From: Candidatus Palauibacter denitrificans
GTDB lineage: Bacteria > Gemmatimonadota > Gemmatimonadetes > Palauibacterales > Palauibacteraceae
Length of the DNA stretch: 41,398 bases
Direction of reading: 5' to 3'
Assembly (NCBI GenBank): GCA_009841015.1
Contig: VXMQ01000159.1
Location: forward strand, 1 to 41,398
Made by a program: the position numbers and the translations under genes. Within the stretch, counting starts at the first letter, position 1, and each line of letters starts with the position of its first letter. Shown here in pieces: positions 7,746-14,718 of this stretch. Below the pieces are notes generated by a model, which had not been told where the DNA came from, did no database searches, and was given only the letters and a program-made list of their open reading frames with translations.

Positions 7746-9590
7746 TCAGAAGCCCGGGATCATGGGCTGGGCCTCCTGCTGCAGGAGGAGCCTCTCCCGG
7801 TGATCCTCGACGACCGTGTCGTCGCGAAGCGCAACCAGCCACTTCTGTACGTACTGCTGGGCACGCTCGAAGCCCAGCTGCCCCACCACGGCGTCCCTGA
7901 CCTCCTCGAACCCTTCCCGCGTAGCCTCTTCACGCTCAAGGACCTCCACGACGACCACCGCATCTCCGGCATCGAGGGCGCCGCTGAGTTCGCCGACGTC
8001 GGCCCCGAATCCGAAGCCGACCGCCTCCGTGCCCTGACCGAGTCCCGGGACGAAATCGCCCCGGCGGAATGAACCGGTCTCTTCGACCGACCAACCGAGT
8101 GCCTCCGCCGCCTCGTCGAGAGTACTCCCGGCCGCGACCGCCTCGAGCAGACCTCCGGCCAGCAATTCCGCAGCCCGTTCCTTCTTCTTCTCCACGAGCA
8201 GTTCCGCGCGAATCCCGATCTCCGCTTCCTCGAACGGAATCGTGCTCTCGTCCCGCCGCCCCAGGAGCTCGACCAGGTGAAAACCCGCCGGGTTTTCGAA
8301 CGAATCGGACAGGTCGCCGATCTCGCTCTCGGGGCCGAGGGCCCACTCCCTCGCCACGCCCAGCTGGCCGGCGCCCGGAATGAAGTCTACGCCGTCCAGC
8401 AACTGCACATCGGCGCGAACCGTAACGCCCAGCGAGTCGGCGGCCGTCGTGAGATCCGTGCGCAGCGCAAGATCCTCCAGGTCGTCAAGGAGCGTGAACA
8501 CCGAGTCCTCGGTCGCGCCGGAGATCTCGAACGGAACGTAGATCTGGCGCAGCGCCAGCGAGTCGGCGGTCCGTTCGTCGACCTGGAGGACGTGCAGTCC
8601 GAACGGCGTCTCGACGGGGTCCGTAGCCTGACCGAGGGGCGCATCCGCGGCCGCCTCGGTCAGTCGCGGGTCGAAGGCGCTCATCGGACGCTTGCCCATG
8701 AAACCCCCCTCCACGCCGGAGATGGAGTCCGCGGACTCCGCCATCGCCACCTCGGCGAAATCCTCGCCTCCCCGTACGCGGTCCGTGAGGGCGGCGGCCC
8801 GTTCGCGGGCGGCGAGCGAATCGGCGACAGAGGGTCGGAGCGAGATACTGACCATGTTGACGCGGGCGCTGGCGGGCCGGACGAGTTCGTCCACGCGTTC
8901 GTCATAGACCTGCCGGATTTCACCCTCCGAAACGGAGATCTGTGAGTCCGGCACGGTCTCCGCCGGGTCGATCCGCACGAAGCGGACGCGGGCCTGCTCG
9001 TTCGTATCCCGATAGAACCGCCACGCTTCTTCCTCGGATACGTAAATTCCGCTCTGCACGAGCGTTTGCAGCTTCGCGCGCGGAAGGATGGAGCGGTAGT
9101 AGCCCTCGATCTGCAGCAGTTGCGTCTCATCCGTCGCCGGGTCCGTGAAAAACCGGCGGTACTTGTCGATGTCGAACTGCCCGTCCGTCTGGAACCCGGG
9201 GTAGCTCAACATCTCCTGCGGTGGCTGCGTAAAGAACGCCTGCCGAACCTCCGCATCGGTCACGCTTACGCCGAGCCGGTCCAGTTCCGCCTGGATCAGC
9301 GTCGCGCTGATCAGACTCTCCCACGCCCGTTCGGTCACGACGCGAACATCCTCGTCCGTCATGCTGCGGTCGGCCGCGCGGTTCACCGCAAGCTGGTTCT
9401 GGAGGAAGATATTCCACTCGTTGTAGCGGATGTCCTGTCCCCCGACCTGCCCCACGACGGGGTTGATCTGCCCGCCGAGGTTCCCTCCCTGCATCGCGTT
9501 AATCCCGTCGAACACCAGCCAGCCCACGAAGGCCGCAGCCATGATGCCCATCACGAGGCTCGCGCTGCCGCGCATCTTCCGCATGAACAT
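7746..9590 (-). CDS. ppiD: Membrane-anchored periplasmic folding factor, PpiD/SurA-type parvulin isomerase
   Basis: This 614-residue protein probably assists folding of exported proteins at the periplasmic face of the inner membrane. From ATG at 9590 it has a basic start, one membrane helix (about residues 11-30, SLVMGIMAAAFVGWLVF), then a SurA_N/PpiD-like helical chaperone region with QVGGQDIRYNEWN and TDAEVRQAFF. A parvulin rotamase domain follows at about 240-345 (GGEDFAEVAMAESAD, then VETPFGLHVLQVDE). The C-terminal part repeats a similar fold in degenerate form (NPAGFHLVELLGRRD). This matches the PpiD layout rather than soluble SurA. An open frame extends far upstream but is GC-rich read-through. 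AAGGTGG lies about 12 nt upstream of the chosen start; ATG 9584 is an alternative. The gene is monocistronic, convergent with tatA and divergent from the TPR gene. PpiD-type parvulin domains are often catalytically weak. Confidence 0.82.
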   Translation of the reverse strand: MFMRKMRGSASLVMGIMAAAFVGWLVFDGINAMQGGNLGGQINPVVGQVGGQDIRYNEWNIFLQNQLAVNRAADRSMTDEDVRVVTERAWESLISATLIQAELDRLGVSVTDAEVRQAFFTQPPQEMLSYPGFQTDGQFDIDKYRRFFTDPATDETQLLQIEGYYRSILPRAKLQTLVQSGIYVSEEEAWRFYRDTNEQARVRFVRIDPAETVPDSQISVSEGEIRQVYDERVDELVRPASARVNMVSISLRPSVADSLAARERAAALTDRVRGGEDFAEVAMAESADSISGVEGGFMGKRPMSAFDPRLTEAAADAPLGQATDPVETPFGLHVLQVDERTADSLALRQIYVPFEISGATEDSVFTLLDDLEDLALRTDLTTAADSLGVTVRADVQLLDGVDFIPGAGQLGVAREWALGPESEIGDLSDSFENPAGFHLVELLGRRDESTIPFEEAEIGIRAELLVEKKKERAAELLAGGLLEAVAAGSTLDEAAEALGWSVEETGSFRRGDFVPGLGQGTEAVGFGFGADVGELSGALDAGDAVVVVEVLEREEATREGFEEVRDAVVGQLGFERAQQYVQKWLVALRDDTVVEDHRERLLLQQEAQPMIPGF

Positions 9591-9668
9591 GAGACGCCGA
9601 ACCCACCTTGTCGTCTTGAATCGAGTCGCCCGAACGCGACCGCGCCGGGGCCGGAAACGCAGGTCGAA

Positions 9669-9699
9669 AACGTATGCTGGCCCAGCGTTGCCGGCAACG
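9669..9699 (-). promoter_or_regulatory. Possible minus-strand promoter with a 14-bp palindrome
   Basis: Read on the minus strand, TTGCCG (plus 9692-9697), a 17-nt spacer and TACGTT (plus 9669-9674) form a weak sigma-70-like promoter about 80 nt before the PpiD-like gene. A perfect 14-bp palindrome, CGTTGCCGGCAACG (9686-9699), covers the -35 and could be an operator. GTTGCCGG recurs at 9763-9770 in the divergent promoter region. Confidence 0.3.
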
Positions 9700-9735
9700 A
9701 ATGGCGGGAGCCTCGCCGCATTCCCTCGGCGCTCG

Positions 9736-9765
9736 TTGACAACCGAAAAAAACGGTCGGTATGTT
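9736..9765 (+). promoter_or_regulatory. Sigma-70-like promoter for the 9761-33052 gene block
   Basis: A perfect TTGACA (9736-9741) is followed by an 18-nt spacer and TATGTT (9760-9765). The spacer holds a seven-A run, striking in this GC-rich sequence. It is the best promoter match I see in the window and faces the 20-gene block. Its -10 overlaps the first ATG (9761) of the TPR gene, so transcripts from it would begin downstream of that ATG. Confidence 0.6.
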
Positions 9766-10585
9766 GCCGGAGACCGGGTCGGAAGGCCCGAACCTGCCTC
9801 CGTTTCCCCCTGCGACGCCTGTGGCCGCTGACGACCAGACCGTGGAGATCGAACAACTCCTGCGCCGCGCCGAAACGGAGCCTCGGACCCACACGTTCGC
9901 GCGCCTCGGCGATCTCTACCGGCAGGCGGGGGAGCACGAACGCGCCCTCGGCGTGATCCGGGATGGCCTGAGAGAACACCCGTACTATCTGGACGCGCGC
10001 CTGCTCCACGCCCGCGTGCTGCTCGAACTCGGTCGCGACGAGCTCGCCCGGATCGAGTTCGAGCACATCCTGATGCTCGATCCGGCGAACCCGCTCGCCT
10101 GCATGGCGCTGGGCGTCGAACGGGTCGAGGGGAGCGGGTCCGACGGCGCCGCATCGGCGGACGACTGGCTGGAGGCGCTCGAGAACGCCTGGCGGAGCGA
10201 TGGAGCCGATGCACGGCCCGCTCCCGGGGGCGGCGCGACGAGCGCCCCACGGGTGTCGCCCCAGAGCATCGAGACCTCTACGCTGGCCGGACTGTATGCG
10301 AGCCAGGGCCTCTTCGACCGTGCGATCGGCGTGTACGAACAGATGCTCTCCCGCGACCCGGACAGCGCCGATGTCGCCGTCGCGCTCGCAGAGATGCGTC
10401 GCCGCGCGGACGAGGCGGGCGAACCACCGTCCGGCCGCGCCGGAGCCGCCAAGACCCGGGCGCCACGGGACATCCTGCCGGCGGGAGGCGGGGCGGAGTC
10501 GGCGGACCCGGCCGACGCCGGGGAGTCGATCGGGGAACAGCTTCGCCGGATCCTCGATGGCGAAGCTCCCGCGAACTCGGACTGA
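9761..10585 (+). CDS. Tetratricopeptide repeat protein of unknown function
   Basis: This is a soluble, probably cytoplasmic TPR protein of up to 274 residues. I do not recognise a specific family. Two TPR units lie at about residues 43-120 (FARLGDLYRQAGEHERALGV and LLHARVLLELGRDELARIEF) and a third at about 170-212 (LAGLYASQGLFDRAIGVYEQ), separated and followed by Ala/Gly-rich disordered stretches. TPRs usually mediate protein binding. The start is unresolved: ATG 9761 lies within the -10 of the best upstream promoter and has no ribosome binding site. GGAAGG at 9781-9786 is 7 nt before an in-frame CTG at 9794, and in-frame GTG codons occur at 9821 and 9842. The coordinates given use the longest frame. 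It is the first gene of the large plus-strand block, 4 nt before aroQ. Confidence 0.8.
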   Translation: MLPETGSEGPNLPPFPPATPVAADDQTVEIEQLLRRAETEPRTHTFARLGDLYRQAGEHERALGVIRDGLREHPYYLDARLLHARVLLELGRDELARIEFEHILMLDPANPLACMALGVERVEGSGSDGAASADDWLEALENAWRSDGADARPAPGGGATSAPRVSPQSIETSTLAGLYASQGLFDRAIGVYEQMLSRDPDSADVAVALAEMRRRADEAGEPPSGRAGAAKTRAPRDILPAGGGAESADPADAGESIGEQLRRILDGEAPANSD

Positions 10586-10589
10586 GCGG

Positions 10590-11057
10590 GTGCGCGAGCC
10601 CATCCGCATCGGTGTCCTGAACGGACCGAACCTCAATCTCCTCGGTCGCCGCGAACCTCACCACTACGGCACGCAGACGCTGGCCGAGATCGAGTCGCTC
10701 CTGCGGGAGCGGGCGAGCGCGAACGACGTTTCGCTCGTGTTCTTCCAGTCCAATGACGAAGGCGAGATCGTGGACTGGGTGCAGGCGAACACCGGCGGCG
10801 TGCAGGCGTGGCTCGTAAACGCGGCCGCCCTGACCCACACGAGCGTGGCGCTCCGCGACGCCCTCGCGGGCTCCGGGCGCCCCTTCGTCGAGGTCCACCT
10901 CTCCAACGTGTTCGCCCGCGAGTCGTTTCGGCACACGTCGCTCCTCTCCGACCTGGCGATCGGCGTCATCGTCGGATTCCGGGCCTCCAGCTACCTGTTC
11001 GGTCTCGATGCGCTCGTCCAGCATCTTCGCGGGAGCGCCGACGCGGGAGCGGAGTGA
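10590..11057 (+). CDS. aroQ: Type II 3-dehydroquinate dehydratase AroQ
   Basis: AroQ dehydrates 3-dehydroquinate to 3-dehydroshikimate in the shikimate pathway. This supplies chorismate for aromatic amino acids and for the menaquinone genes further downstream. The 155-residue length is typical of the type II dodecameric enzyme. The N-terminal signature LNGPNLNLLGRREP is intact, with catalytic Tyr26 in the flexible loop and Arg21 before it. Asn77 (VNAAALTHTSVALRDAL) and His103 (VEVHLSN) are the expected substrate and catalytic residues, and the C-terminal VIVGFRASSYLFGLDAL segment is conserved. The start is GTG 10590, since the family begins a few residues before the LNGPN motif. The stop overlaps the start of the next gene (GTGA). 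Confidence 0.96.
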   Translation: MREPIRIGVLNGPNLNLLGRREPHHYGTQTLAEIESLLRERASANDVSLVFFQSNDEGEIVDWVQANTGGVQAWLVNAAALTHTSVALRDALAGSGRPFVEVHLSNVFARESFRHTSLLSDLAIGVIVGFRASSYLFGLDALVQHLRGSADAGAE

Positions 11058-12139
11058 CGCCGCCGGGTACGCTGCGTGGCCGGCTCGAAGCGACGACGGA
11101 GGCTGCCGGGTGCCGGCCGGTCCTCGTGACCGCCCGATCCAGCGTCCGCTACCTGAGCGGGTTCACGGGTTCCGCCGGGGCCCTGTGGATCCCACTCGAA
11201 GGTCCGCCCGTGCTCGTCACCGACTTTCGCTACGAGGAACAGGCGGGCCTGGAGGTGGCGGGGCCGATCCGCACCCATGTCAGCCGGGAGGGGTGGATTC
11301 GTGGCGTCGCGGAGGTGGCGGCGGACGCCGAGGGGGCCATTACGTTCGAGGCCGAAGATCTCACGGTCGCCGACCACGAGTCGCTCCGCGGCATGCTTCC
11401 CGATATCGCCTTCGTCCCGCTCCGCGATCTCATCGGGACGTTGCGGCGCGTGAAGACCCGCGCCGAAGTGAACGCCATCGAACGGGCGGTCGCGGTCGCG
11501 GAGGATGCGTTCAACCGGTTGTTGTCGAACATGGAGTGGTCCGCCGCTCCGAGCGAACGCGAGATCGCGGCCGCGCTCGAGGTGGAACTCCGGCGCGGAG
11601 GCTCTGCCCCACTCCCCTTCGATCCCATCGTCGCGGCGGGGGAACGCTCCGCACTTCCTCATGCGACACCCACGGACCGGCGCGTCGAGCCGGGCGATCT
11701 CCTGCTCATCGACTTCGGCGCCCGCGTGGACGGCTACTGCAGCGACCTCACGCGCACGTTCGTGCGGGGGACGCCGGAGCCCTGGCAGGCGGCTCTCCAC
11801 GAGCAGGTGCTCGAAGCCCAGACGACGGCGCGCGAAATGATGGGCAGCGGGGTCGCGTGCCGGGACGTGGACGGGGCCGTGCGAGCGACGTTCGCGCGCC
11901 ACGACATGGACGGCTTCTTCGGCCATGCCACGGGGCACGGGATCGGACTCGACGTGCACGAGGGCCCCAGCCTCTCGTCCCGGTCCGAAGATGTCCTTGA
12001 GCCGGGAAACGTGGTGACGGTGGAACCGGGCTTGTATCTTCCCGGGCGCGGCGGCGTGCGCATCGAGGACGATGTGCGGATAGGGGAGGCCGGTGCCCGC
12101 ACGCTGACCCGCCTTCCACGCGCCCTCGTCCGGCTCTAG
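11054..12139 (+). CDS. M24B metallopeptidase, Xaa-Pro aminopeptidase family
   Basis: This 361-residue enzyme probably removes N-terminal residues preceding proline from peptides, in the cytoplasm. It has a creatinase-like N-terminal domain (RSSVRYLSGFTGSAG) and a C-terminal pita-bread domain with all five metal ligands: Asp220 and Asp231 (DFGARVDGY...SDLTRT), His295 (TGHGIGLDVHE), Glu324 (VEPGLY) and Glu338 (RIEDD). The length fits the short PepQ/YpdF-like class rather than the 440-residue E. coli PepP. The start GTG 11054 overlaps the aroQ stop in a GTGA and has GGAG-like sequence just upstream. The aroQ - M24 peptidase - efp - accB - accC order is known from many bacteria, including Bacillus. 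Substrate preference cannot be read from the sequence. Confidence 0.92.
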   Translation: MTPPGTLRGRLEATTEAAGCRPVLVTARSSVRYLSGFTGSAGALWIPLEGPPVLVTDFRYEEQAGLEVAGPIRTHVSREGWIRGVAEVAADAEGAITFEAEDLTVADHESLRGMLPDIAFVPLRDLIGTLRRVKTRAEVNAIERAVAVAEDAFNRLLSNMEWSAAPSEREIAAALEVELRRGGSAPLPFDPIVAAGERSALPHATPTDRRVEPGDLLLIDFGARVDGYCSDLTRTFVRGTPEPWQAALHEQVLEAQTTAREMMGSGVACRDVDGAVRATFARHDMDGFFGHATGHGIGLDVHEGPSLSSRSEDVLEPGNVVTVEPGLYLPGRGGVRIEDDVRIGEAGARTLTRLPRALVRL

Positions 12140-12151
12140 TTATCGGGTACC

Positions 12152-12715
12152 ATGGCAGATACATCGGATTTTCGTCGAGGGATGGTGATCGAGCTCAACG
12201 GCACCCTCTACTCGATCACCTACTTCCAGCACGTCAAGCCCGGAAAGGGCGGGGCCTTCGTCCGTACGAAGCTGAAGGACGTGATGGACGGAGGAGTGGT
12301 CGACAGGACCTTCCGCGCCGGCGAGAAGGTCAGGGAGGTGCGTCTGGAACGGCGGCCCGTGCAGTACACGTACGCGGATGGCCACCTGTACTACTTCATG
12401 AACATGGAAACCTTCGAGCAGATTCCGATGTCGGAAGACCAGATCGGAGAGGACCAGCTCCAGTATCTGGAGGAGAACATGGAGTGTCAGAGCCTCAACC
12501 GTGACGGGGTCGTGCTCGCAATCGAACTGCCGCAGTTCGTCGAGTTGGAGATCGTCGAGACGGACCCCGGAGTGCGGGGGGACACGGCCCAGGGCGGGAC
12601 GAAGCCGGCGCGGCTGACGGCCGGCGCCGTGATCCAGGTGCCGCTCTTCGTCGAGACCGGCGACGTGGTGCGCGTCGACAGGACGGAAAACAAGTACATC
12701 ACGCGGGTGACCTGA
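12152..12715 (+). CDS. efp: Elongation factor P
   Basis: EF-P binds stalled ribosomes and stimulates peptide-bond formation at consecutive prolines. The 187 residues contain the three expected beta-barrel domains. The tip loop reads [12 protein letters not shown], with Lys32 at the position that is modified in lysine-type EF-Ps. The C-terminal signature is partly recognisable as [18 protein letters not shown]. The ATG start at 12152 is 12 nt after the peptidase stop; no strong Shine-Dalgarno is visible. No EpmA, EpmB or EarP modification gene is present in the window. Several neighbouring proteins (Pal, the LolA-domain protein) carry proline-rich linkers that could depend on EF-P, which is an inference. 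Confidence 0.97.
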   Translation: MADTSDFRRGMVIELNGTLYSITYFQHVKPGKGGAFVRTKLKDVMDGGVVDRTFRAGEKVREVRLERRPVQYTYADGHLYYFMNMETFEQIPMSEDQIGEDQLQYLEENMECQSLNRDGVVLAIELPQFVELEIVETDPGVRGDTAQGGTKPARLTAGAVIQVPLFVETGDVVRVDRTENKYITRVT

Positions 12716-12717
12716 CC

Positions 12718-13194
12718 ATGGACCTGGATTGGCTGAAGGGACTCATCGAGTTGGTCGAGGACTCCGGCGTGGATGGCCTCGACATCGAGCTTGTAGGCTC
12801 GGACACGGGGGACCCGACCCGGGTCAGGATCCGGAAATCCCCGCGCATCGCGGCTGCCGCGGCCGTGCCCGCGGCGGCGGTCGGCAGCATGGAGGTCGCA
12901 CCGCCCCCCACCGCGCCCGCGTCCCCGCCGGCGGAAACGGCGCCCGCGTCGGGGCTGTTCGAGGTGCTTTCGCCCATGGTCGGCACCTTCTACCGGGCGC
13001 CGGCGGCCGACGCCGACCCCTTCGTATCCGTGGGGGACCGGGTGGAGGCCGGCCAGACGCTCTGCATCCTCGAGGCGATGAAGCTCATGAACGAGCTTCA
13101 GTCGGACGTCTCGGGCGTCGTGCAGGAGATCGCGGTCGAGAACGCCGAGCCGGTGGAGTACGGCGCGCTGCTCTTCCGTATCGAGCCTGACTGA
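12718..13194 (+). CDS. accB: Biotin carboxyl carrier protein of acetyl-CoA carboxylase
   Basis: AccB carries biotin between the biotin carboxylase (AccC) and the carboxyltransferase to make malonyl-CoA for fatty acid synthesis. The 158-residue protein has an N-terminal helical region (about 1-40), an Ala/Pro-rich linker (about 45-78) and a biotinyl domain (about 80-157). The biotin attachment motif is EAMKLMNE, with Lys122 as the modified residue. The [19 protein letters not shown] thumb segment is typical of the acetyl-CoA carboxylase carrier. It begins 2 nt after efp and is followed after 16 nt by accC. The carboxyltransferase genes accA and accD are not in the window. Confidence 0.96.
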   Translation: MDLDWLKGLIELVEDSGVDGLDIELVGSDTGDPTRVRIRKSPRIAAAAAVPAAAVGSMEVAPPPTAPASPPAETAPASGLFEVLSPMVGTFYRAPAADADPFVSVGDRVEAGQTLCILEAMKLMNELQSDVSGVVQEIAVENAEPVEYGALLFRIEPD

Positions 13195-13210
13195 AGCCGC
13201 GGCCGGGCGC

Positions 13211-14554
13211 ATGTTCCGCAAGATCCTGATCGCCAACCGCGGCGAGATCGCGCTCCGCATCCTGCGCGCGTGCCGTGAACTCGATATCCGGACGGTCGCC
13301 GTGTACTCGGAGGCCGACCACGACTCGCTCCACGTCCGCTTCTCCGACGAAGACATCTGTATCGGGCCGCCGGTGGGGCGCGAGAGCTATCTGAATATCC
13401 CGCAGATCCTCGCCGCGGCCGAGATCACGGGCGCTGACGCCATCCACCCGGGCTACGGCTTCCTGGCCGAAAACGCCGAGTTCGCCGAGATCTGCGAACG
13501 GAGCGGTCTCGTGTTCATCGGGCCCACGCCCGAGCAGATCCGCCGCATGGGAGATAAGGCAGAGGCGCGGAAGACGATGATCGCCGCGGGTGTCCCCGTC
13601 GTCCCGGGCTCGCCGGAGCCGCTCGAAGACGAGACGGAGGCGTTGGAGGAAGCTCGCCGGATAGGGTTCCCGGTCATGATCAAGGCGGCCGCCGGCGGTG
13701 GAGGGAAGGGCATGCGGGCCGCCTTCGAGGAAGCGGACTTCAAGAACCTCTTCGCCATGGCGCGCAACGAAGCCGAGGCCAACTTCGGCGACCCGACCGT
13801 GTACCTGGAGAAACTCATCGAGCGGCCTCGTCACGTCGAGATCCAGGTCGTCGGCGACCGCCATGGCCGCGTGCTGCACCTCGGGGAACGCGACTGCTCG
13901 AGCCAGCGGCGGCACCAGAAGCTCGTCGAGGAAGCGCCCAGTCCGGCCGTCACGCCGGAGCTTCGCGAGGCAATGGGATCGGCGGCAATCCTGGGGGCGA
14001 AGGCCATCGGGTATCAGAGCACGGGGACGGTGGAGTTTCTGCTCGCGCCGGACGGCGAGTTCTACTTCATGGAGATGAATACGCGCATTCAGGTGGAGCA
14101 CCCCGTGACCGAACTCGTGACTTCGGTCGACCTCATCAAGGAGCAGATCCGGATCGCGGCAGGAGAAAAGCTGACCATCGCTCAGCCCATCGAGTTCCAG
14201 GGGCACGCGATCGAGTGCCGGATCAACGCGGAGGACCCCGAGCAGGACTTCCGTCCTTCGCCCGGCACCGTCACGGCGTTCCACGCACCGGGCGGTCCCG
14301 GCGTGCGCGTGGACACGCACATCTACGGCGGCTACGTCGTTCCTCCGTTCTACGACTCGCTGCTCGCCAAACTCATCGTCTGGGGCCGGACGCGCGACGA
14401 GGCCCGGATCCGGGCCTACCATGCGCTGGAGGAGTTCATCCTCGAAGGAGTTCACACGACGGTCCCCTTCCTCCGGAAGGTGCTCGCCCATCCCGATTTC
14501 GTGTCGGGGAGCATCGACACGGGGTTTGTCGAGCGGTTCCTGACCCGCTCGTGA
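13211..14554 (+). CDS. accC: Biotin carboxylase of acetyl-CoA carboxylase
   Basis: AccC uses ATP and bicarbonate to carboxylate the biotin on AccB. The 447-residue protein has the normal length and all three parts of the ATP-grasp fold: [20 protein letters not shown] at the N-terminus, the glycine-rich ATP loop [12 protein letters not shown], and the catalytic [16 protein letters not shown]. The [19 protein letters not shown] segment is also conserved. The C-terminal domain ends without a biotinyl domain, so this is the free-standing subunit and not a pyruvate or propionyl carboxylase alpha chain. Its stop codon overlaps a short downstream frame by GTGA (14551-14554). Confidence 0.97.
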   Translation: MFRKILIANRGEIALRILRACRELDIRTVAVYSEADHDSLHVRFSDEDICIGPPVGRESYLNIPQILAAAEITGADAIHPGYGFLAENAEFAEICERSGLVFIGPTPEQIRRMGDKAEARKTMIAAGVPVVPGSPEPLEDETEALEEARRIGFPVMIKAAAGGGGKGMRAAFEEADFKNLFAMARNEAEANFGDPTVYLEKLIERPRHVEIQVVGDRHGRVLHLGERDCSSQRRHQKLVEEAPSPAVTPELREAMGSAAILGAKAIGYQSTGTVEFLLAPDGEFYFMEMNTRIQVEHPVTELVTSVDLIKEQIRIAAGEKLTIAQPIEFQGHAIECRINAEDPEQDFRPSPGTVTAFHAPGGPGVRVDTHIYGGYVVPPFYDSLLAKLIVWGRTRDEARIRAYHALEEFILEGVHTTVPFLRKVLAHPDFVSGSIDTGFVERFLTRS

Positions 14555-14718
14555 GCGGTGGGGGCGCGTCAGCATGGACGACGCGTGGTGCGCGGGCCAT
14601 CTTGCAGGGCGGCCGGAGCGCGGACCTGGCGGTCTGCGTGGGGCCGGGTGATTTCGAGGTCGTGCCGGTCTGGCGGGACGGCGCCCTCGTTGGCTGTCGG
14701 GGCGGGGAGGATGCGTGA
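14551..14718 (+). CDS. Unknown 55-codon gene between accC and ftsK
   Basis: GTG at 14551 overlaps the accC stop in a GTGA, and the frame ends in TGA at 14716-14718, which overlaps the ftsK ATG by one base. The 55-residue product has a Gly/Ala-rich start, then a plausible small fold ending [19 protein letters not shown], with two cysteines and two tryptophans. Third-codon positions are mostly G or C, as in neighbouring genes. I do not recognise a family, signal peptide or membrane helix. The tight coupling at both ends argues that it is translated; without it, accC and ftsK would be separated by a 163-nt gap in an otherwise gapless block. It could instead be a decayed remnant or a chance frame. 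Confidence 0.5.
   Translation: MSGGGASAWTTRGARAILQGGRSADLAVCVGPGDFEVVPVWRDGALVGCRGGEDA

Noticed and set aside
9591..10250. Upstream extension of the PpiD-like frame on the minus strand
   Set aside because: It would run through the divergent promoter and over the TPR gene, and would put the membrane anchor in the middle of the protein.
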